DNA from: Tannerellaceae bacterium
GTDB lineage: Bacteria; Bacteroidota; Bacteroidia; Bacteroidales; Tannerellaceae
Assembly: GCA_031284275.1 (NCBI GenBank)
Contig: JAITAD010000059.1
Span: forward strand, 1-17,441
Direction of reading: 5' to 3'
Length of the DNA: 17,441 bases
Of the stretch, positions 1 to 5,400 are shown one piece after another. Position numbers and translations under genes: made by a program. The number at the start of each line of letters is the position of its first letter. Within the stretch, counting starts at the first letter, position 1. The notes beneath the pieces are model-generated. The model was not told the DNA's origin. It was given only the letters and a program-made list of their open reading frames with translations, and searched no databases.

Positions 1-383
1 TTCTGGAAACCGAAGCGCGTCTCGTTCTGGCAAAAAGCCTCATCGCCGACGGCCGGTGGGAAGAAGCCCTTCCTGATATCGAAGCCCTCTCCGAAGACAC
101 CCACACGCCGCAGGGAGCAGAAGCGAAATACCTCTTGGCGCAGCATTGGTACGACACCAACGACGATGCCCGTGCCATCGCCCTCTTGGAGGACTATGCC
201 GCCAAAGGCACCCCGCACGCTTATTGGTTGGCGCGCAGTTTCATTCTCTGGGCAGACATCTACATCCGTCAGGACGATCCTGCACAGGCACGTATCTACC
301 TCCAAAGCCTCCAAACCAACTATCGAGGCAAAGATGATGATATTCCTGCTATGATAACCACCCGTTTGGAAAGCCTGAAATAA
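1..383 (+). CDS. C-terminal part of a tetratricopeptide-repeat (TPR) protein
   Basis: This is an open frame entering from the left edge (first full codon at base 3) and ending at TAA 381-383; about 126 residues are visible. The sequence is helical with the spacing of TPR units: small and aromatic residues recur in pairs of helices (for example AKYLLAQHWYD and WLARSFILWADIYI), each followed by an acidic turn and an ARxxLxSL-type second helix. TPR proteins act as protein-interaction scaffolds; in Bacteroidales, large periplasmic or envelope TPR proteins with a similar tail are common, but the partner is unknown. The stop lies 3 bases before pyrI, so the two are probably co-transcribed. The N-terminus, and hence any signal peptide, lies outside the window. 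TPR identity is fairly secure; a specific function cannot be given. Confidence 0.8.
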   Translation, partial: LETEARLVLAKSLIADGRWEEALPDIEALSEDTHTPQGAEAKYLLAQHWYDTNDDARAIALLEDYAAKGTPHAYWLARSFILWADIYIRQDDPAQARIYLQSLQTNYRGKDDDIPAMITTRLESLK

Positions 384-386
384 AAT

Positions 387-845
387 ATGAAGAAACGTAA
401 ACTGATGGTCGCCGCACTGGAGAACGGGACGGCAATCGACCACATTCCCCCTGCAAAACTGTTCAAAGTCGCCTCGCTGCTTGGGTTGGAGGGGTTGGAA
501 AACACCATCACCATCGGAAACAACTTCCCGAGCAACAAGATGGGCAGCAAAGGCATGATTAAGGTGGCTGACAAGTTCTTCAAAGAGCACGAGATAAACC
601 GCATTGCATTGGCAGCCCCCAATGTGGTGTTGAACACCATCCGCGATTATGAAGTGGTCGAGAAAAAAACGCTTTCTCTACCGGACGAACTCACGGGGGT
701 GATCAAATGTAACAATCCGCGCTGCATCACGAATAACGAACCGATGCCCACCCGTTTCCATGTCATCGACAAGGATGCGGATAATTGCACCGTCCGCTGC
801 CACTACTGCGAACGTAAAATCAGCAAGGAAGAAATCGTTTTTTAA
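387..845 (+). CDS. pyrI: Aspartate carbamoyltransferase regulatory chain
   Basis: PyrI is the non-catalytic chain of the class B aspartate carbamoyltransferase, which makes carbamoyl-aspartate in pyrimidine synthesis. It binds CTP/ATP and transmits allosteric control to the PyrB trimers. The 152-residue product matches the family length (153 in E. coli). The N-terminal allosteric domain shows the GTAIDHIPP motif (residues 14-22) and the ITIGNNFPS stretch (41-49). The C-terminal zinc domain keeps all four cysteine ligands at 108, 113, 138 and 141 (CNNPRC and CHYC). The ATG lies 3 bases after the upstream TPR stop, with only a weak purine tract before it. No catalytic pyrB sits next to it on the visible side: the upstream neighbour is a TPR gene, and flavin reductase follows 21 bases downstream. 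Confidence 0.96.
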   Translation: MKKRKLMVAALENGTAIDHIPPAKLFKVASLLGLEGLENTITIGNNFPSNKMGSKGMIKVADKFFKEHEINRIALAAPNVVLNTIRDYEVVEKKTLSLPDELTGVIKCNNPRCITNNEPMPTRFHVIDKDADNCTVRCHYCERKISKEEIVF

Positions 846-866
846 TTCAGTTAAAAACAAAAGAAC

Positions 867-1448
867 ATGAAAATAAATTGGAAACCGGGGACACTCGTTT
901 ACCCTGTACCGGCCGTTTTGGTGAGTTGCGGCAAAACGGAAGCGGAACGTAACATCATCACCCTTGCATGGGTGGGCACCATCTGCTCCAACCCTCCCAT
1001 GTGTTCCATCTCAATACGTCCCGAACGACATTCGCACGGCATCATCAGTCGGGATAAGGAGTTCGTTATCAACCTCACAACCAAAGATATGGCTTTCGCC
1101 GTAGATTGGTGTGGCGTGACGTCGGGGCGTGACGTGCGGAAGTTCGAAGAAATGAAACTGACACCGGTGAAAGCCTCCGTAGTGAGTGTGCCGGCCATCG
1201 GAGAGTCGCCCATCAGTATCGAATGCCGTGTCGTGGAAGTAAAGCCGCTGGGCAGCCATGATATGTTCATTGCCGAAGTGGTGAACATCCTCGCCGACGA
1301 CCGTTTCTTCCCTTCCGGTTCCCAAAACCCGCAGACGCAACCTTTCGATTTGGAAGCTGCCGGGTTGCTGGCCTATGCACATGGTAAATACTACGAACTC
1401 GGCGATTTCGTGGGTAAGTACGGATGGTCGGTCAAGAAAAAGAAGTAA
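867..1448 (+). CDS. Flavin reductase-like FMN-binding protein (flavoredoxin type)
   Basis: The 193-residue product has the flavin reductase-like split-barrel fold seen in flavoredoxins and NADH:FMN oxidoreductases. Hallmarks are the early WVGTICSNPPMCSISI segment (35-50) with RPERHS just after it, which in this family lines the FMN phosphate pocket. EFVINL follows (65-70), then a GVTSGRDVRKFEE stretch (83-95) typical of the subfamily. It probably binds FMN and passes electrons in the cytoplasm; the physiological partner is not evident. The ATG is 21 bases after pyrI. The end overlaps the start of cutC by 25 bases, suggesting one transcript. The C-terminus is a run of lysines. A specific substrate assignment would be a guess. 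Confidence 0.87.
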   Translation: MKINWKPGTLVYPVPAVLVSCGKTEAERNIITLAWVGTICSNPPMCSISIRPERHSHGIISRDKEFVINLTTKDMAFAVDWCGVTSGRDVRKFEEMKLTPVKASVVSVPAIGESPISIECRVVEVKPLGSHDMFIAEVVNILADDRFFPSGSQNPQTQPFDLEAAGLLAYAHGKYYELGDFVGKYGWSVKKKK

Positions 1449-2161
1449 GGCGCATTATTGAGGTCTGCGCCAACTCAGCGCTCAGTTGCGTAGAGGCGGA
1501 GGCCGGCGGCGCAACGCGCGTGGAACTTTGCGCCGGTATCCCCGAAGGGGGTACTACGCCGAGTTACGGAGAGATGGTTACTGCCCGTGCGCTGACATCC
1601 TCGTTGCGGATACACGCCATCATCCGCCCGCGCTCCGGCGATTTCCTTTATACCGTACCGGAGGTAGAGGCCATGATCGCCGACATCGGCCTCTGCCGCC
1701 AAATCGGGATAGACGGCATTGCTACGGGGTGTCTGACACGGGAGGGCGATGTGGATACGGCTTTGCTTCATCGCCTGAGAGAGGCTGCCGGCACGTTGTC
1801 CGTCACTTTCCATAGGGCTTTCGATGCCTGTCGCGATCCTTTCGCCGCCCTCGAAGACCTCATCGCCGCCGGATGCGACCGTGTCCTCACCTCCGGCGGC
1901 CAAGCTACCGCCGAAGCCGGTATTCCACTCATTGCCCAATTGGTGAAACAAGCCGCCGGACGTATCATCGTCATGCCGGGCAGCGGCATTCGTCCGGATA
2001 ACATCGCCCGTATCGAAGCCGAAACATGCGCACCGGAGTTTCATGCCTCCGCTCGCAACCCCATTCCCTCGTTGATGATACACGATACCTCCCCCGTCCC
2101 CGTTTCTTACGGCCATTCCCAAACCGACCGCCTCATCGTCCGCCAACTCGTCTCCCGTTAA
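1424..2161 (+). CDS. cutC: CutC family protein (copper homeostasis)
   Basis: CutC is a cytoplasmic TIM-barrel protein linked to copper tolerance and reported to bind Cu(I); its biochemical reaction is not settled. The 245-residue product is close to the E. coli length (248). Conserved blocks are VELCAG (33-38) followed by EGGTTPS, IIRPRSGDFLY (66-76), VTFHRAFD (127-134) and RVLTSGG (153-159). The family-like sequence begins at IIEVCANS, residue 11. The ATG at 1424 is the only standard in-frame start before that, which forces a 25-base overlap with the flavin reductase gene. A non-standard ATT start at 1454 cannot be excluded. The gene ends 20 bases before the 3' end of the converging tRNA-Lys gene, with no visible terminator in that gap. 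Confidence 0.93.
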   Translation: MVGQEKEVRRIIEVCANSALSCVEAEAGGATRVELCAGIPEGGTTPSYGEMVTARALTSSLRIHAIIRPRSGDFLYTVPEVEAMIADIGLCRQIGIDGIATGCLTREGDVDTALLHRLREAAGTLSVTFHRAFDACRDPFAALEDLIAAGCDRVLTSGGQATAEAGIPLIAQLVKQAAGRIIVMPGSGIRPDNIARIEAETCAPEFHASARNPIPSLMIHDTSPVPVSYGHSQTDRLIVRQLVSR

Positions 2162-2181
2162 ACCAATCCGTTCGGGGAAAG

Positions 2182-2254
2182 TGATTTGCCCGGGGTTCGA
2201 ACCCGGGACCCCATCCTTAAAAGGGATGTGCTCTACCTGCTGAGCTAGCAAATC
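2182..2254 (-). tRNA. tRNA-Lys (anticodon TTT)
   Basis: A 73-base cloverleaf folds perfectly on the - strand. The acceptor stem is GATTTGC/GCAAATC (7 pairs), the D stem GCTC/GAGC, the anticodon stem CATCC/GGATG with loop CTTTTAA (anticodon TTT), and the T stem CCGGG/CCCGG with loop TTCGAAC. The discriminator base is A, as expected for lysine. CCA is not encoded, so it must be added after transcription. It lies 22 bases downstream of the CAT tRNA and probably shares its transcript. Confidence 0.97.
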
Positions 2255-2276
2255 TATCGGCTTCGGTTGGCCTCGG

Positions 2277-2350
2277 TGGTCCCACTTGGGCTTGAACCAA
2301 GGACGCCCTGATTATGAGTCAGGTGCTCTAACCGACTGAGCTATGGGACC
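2277..2350 (-). tRNA. tRNA with CAT anticodon (Ile2 favoured, elongator Met possible)
   Basis: A 74-base cloverleaf on the - strand has acceptor stem GGTCCCA/TGGGACC, D stem GCTC/GAGC, anticodon stem CCTGA/TCAGG with loop CTCATAA (anticodon CAT), variable loop GCGTC, T stem CTTGG/CCAAG with loop TTCAAGC, and discriminator A. CCA is not encoded. The paired first base pair excludes a typical initiator tRNA. Pairs C4-G69 and C5-G68 are those known to mark E. coli tRNA-Ile2 for lysidine modification by TilS, so I lean to the AUA-reading isoleucine tRNA; elongator methionine remains possible. It is the first gene behind the promoter at 2370-2400. Confidence 0.93.
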
Positions 2351-2369
2351 TGCCCTCCGAAAACGGGTG

Positions 2370-2400
2370 CAAAGGTATAACTTATTATTCATCCTTGCAA
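2370..2400 (-). promoter_or_regulatory. Predicted Bacteroidota-type promoter of the tRNA pair
   Basis: On the - strand, TACCTTTG (2377-2370) fits the Bacteroidota -7 box TAnnTTTG exactly. A TTG (2400-2398), a partial match to the -33 element TTTG, lies 20 bases upstream, the usual spacing. The predicted start of transcription near 2363 is about a dozen bases before the first tRNA. The -33 side is only 13 bases beyond the stop codon of the giant gene. Confidence 0.7.
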
Positions 2401-2412
2401 CTTCCGTAAGAT

Positions 2413-5400
2413 TTACCTGACGAGTAGGCGGAAAAGTTGAGGGCGAGAGGGAACGGGAGCGGAAAGGATATACAGTCCGGGGGGGAGAGGACGAGAAAGG
2501 AAGTGTTCCTCGTCGAGAGTTGAGGGCGTGAAAACGTCCAATACTCTGCCGGATATGTCGAAGAGGCAGCAACGGACACCGGCGAGACGGAGGAGGTGGA
2601 GGCGTCCGCCGGCAAGATAACGGACATCCGGAGCAGTCTCATTCACAGGAACTTCGGAAAGAGGTGGGAGTATGGAGAACGAAAAGCCGGCTTTGGCGTG
2701 CGTACCGTCGGTAGCAGTCACTACGATATCTACTTTCTGCCACTCCTGAAGAGCGGTAAGCGTACGGGTGAGGCTGTTCGCCGAAGTCGGATCGGAGAAA
2801 GAAGCGGCATTTTCGGGGGAGATACTCCATGAGAGTGTCTGGTACGTAGCCCATGAGGGTGTGATGATGGCTGTGAGCGCCAATGTCTCGCCCATGTATA
2901 TGGTGGAAATATCGTTGAAGGCTGACAGAGAGAGTCCCGTAATGGGGATGAGGCGTACGGCAAGCGAATAGGTGGCCGCAGGCCATAGGTCATCGACAGG
3001 TTGTACGGAGACCGTTATTGTCACGTCCGAACGTATGGGGGTGAGCACCCGATGCAAGGGGTCGTCCGCCACCTCTTCCGTCAATGTGGCAGCGTCTACC
3101 GGATCGACGGTCCACTGCAATGTAGGAAGGGGCGCTTCGGATGGGGTGAGAACGATTTCGAGGGGGATATTTTGGTAGATATCCACTGTGGAAGATGTGT
3201 TCCCCTCGGCATCTTGAAGAGTGAACGATTGTAGGGTGAGGGGGCGGATGAGGAGGGTGTGCATGGCAGAACGCTGAGCCTGGTCTTTTGCTACGGCGAC
3301 GACCGTGGCCGTGACATTCGCTTTGAGGGCGCGAATGACCTGAGTCTTACCGGTGGGTTGGTCATTAGAAACAAACTCTGCTGCCCCGATGGGGAAAATA
3401 TGCCAATCGAAAGCCTGTAATGTCCCTGCGATGGGGAAGGCATCTGCTGTGAGCGTAATGGTGTTGTTTGGATTGAGGTAACTGCTGTCCTGCCCCTGCT
3501 CATTGAGGATGGATATCTTGGTGATAGGATACGGATTGATGGTGAGGTGATAGGTACAGGAGAGGATGGGACGGGACTTCGAGGTCGCCGTCACGGTTAC
3601 TTCCGAGAGAGGTTGCAACGCCTTTACATATTTCATGCCGGGTGTCTCAGTGGTTACGCTGACAAAGGCGGCAGCCTCGGAAGAGAGTTGCCAGTCAAGT
3701 TCCGTGTCCGTGGCATTGGAGGGGAGGAAACCCGCAACGAGGCAGACTGTTGCTCCGACATCTATGGCCGACTCCAGTCGCCCGTTAGTATCCGTCAGTG
3801 TGAATGCTTCAAGGGGTACTGTCTCTGCCGTGAGGCTGCAGAAACTTGTCTTATTACTGCCGTCACCGGCAAATACGCTCACCTTTATCAACTTTTCCTG
3901 ACGTAAAATATGCAGGATACGTTCCCGTTGGTTGTCTATCTCGTCGGGTAAGAGAAACTCGGCAGCGCCTTCGGGAGATATTGTCCATGTCAGAGAAGGG
4001 TTGGTAGCATCGGTGGGAAGGTAGTCGGCCGTCAGCAGTATCTTATCGCCTACGTGGAAAATGTTCGGCGCCGGAGGGGCGACGAGCGTTAGGGCGGTGA
4101 CGAGGGTGGAGCGCACGTGGAAAGTGTAGGAAGCGGCACGGCGGCGGTTATCGGCATATACCGTGACGGTCACATCTACGTTGCTCTGCTTCACCTGCAA
4201 TTGGCGTTTGAGCGCTGCGGAATCGTTCGGGGTCAGAAACGCTACCGCCCCTTCAGGTGATATTTCCCAACTGACAGCTTGTGTGGTGGCATTGGAAGGG
4301 TTAAGTATCGCTTGCAGGGTGATGATGTCGTTCCGGTTGAATGCGTTGTCATCATTCTCATTTTCGCAAATGATGGACACATTCTCCACATCAATGGATT
4401 CGGTAGTAAGATAGACGGTATCGGAGAGGTTGGTACCATCCTTACTGTGCACAGATACCCCTGTGCGTGTATTGGCCTGTAATAACTTGACACTACGGAT
4501 GACATCCCCGTCCTTGCCGAGTACTTCGGCCGCTTCCGGAGGAGTTACCTTCCAAGTAAGCGCCCCATTAGTCCCTTTTTCGGGAGTGAAAGAGGACACA
4601 AGGGATACGATGTCGCCCGCATGATAGGTTTTCGATGCGTCATTGGGGTTCGTGATGGAAACGCCGGTGAGCGGTGTTTTACCGATGGAAATGAGATATT
4701 CGGCCGTCAGCTTAGGTGCGTCGGGATAGTCGGCATTGGACGTAGAGACGCATACCCGAATGAGGGTGGCGTTCGGTTCGGTCGGCTTGATCGTGCGAGT
4801 AGGGCCTTCTCCACCGGTAAAAACCGCATAACCGACAGGCATTACCTCCCATTCGAGGGCATTGTTGAGGGCATCCGTAGGGAACAGGGAAGCCGTCAGC
4901 TCGATGGAATCTCCGAAAAGTACTTCCGAGACTACGGTGTTGTTCGCATCGTGAAGGGTAAGGGCAGAGGCATAATTCGGTCGTTCGGCGACGATGACTG
5001 TATAAGACGATTCCCGCTCGCCGATACTCACCGTCACGATAGCCTGTGTGCCGCTTTTAAGCGCCTTGAGCGTACGTACGGAGTTGATCGGATTAGTGTC
5101 GGTAAACTCCAAGACGCCGGATGGCGAGACGGTCCACTGATAGACCGCCCTGTCGGCGTCCTCAGGCGCATGAGAGGCCTTGAGCGTGATGCTGCCGTTG
5201 TAGGGGATGACGGACGATTTGCCTCCCCCCTCATCCTCCAACGATACCTTGACGACGGGCTTGGGGGCAATATGTATGACATGATTGCCCCGTACGCCGT
5301 TAGATGTTTCTTTGGTGGCTATGGCGGTGACGTATATATCTACGTCCGAGCGCAGGACTTCGACCCCACAGGTCAAGGCGTTTGGCGAGGGGGTAAGCCT

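Noticed and set aside
1475..2251. 258-codon frame on the - strand opposite cutC that also runs through tRNA-Lys.
   Set aside because: It reads through a perfect tRNA cloverleaf and lies opposite a clear CutC family gene, so it is a shadow frame.
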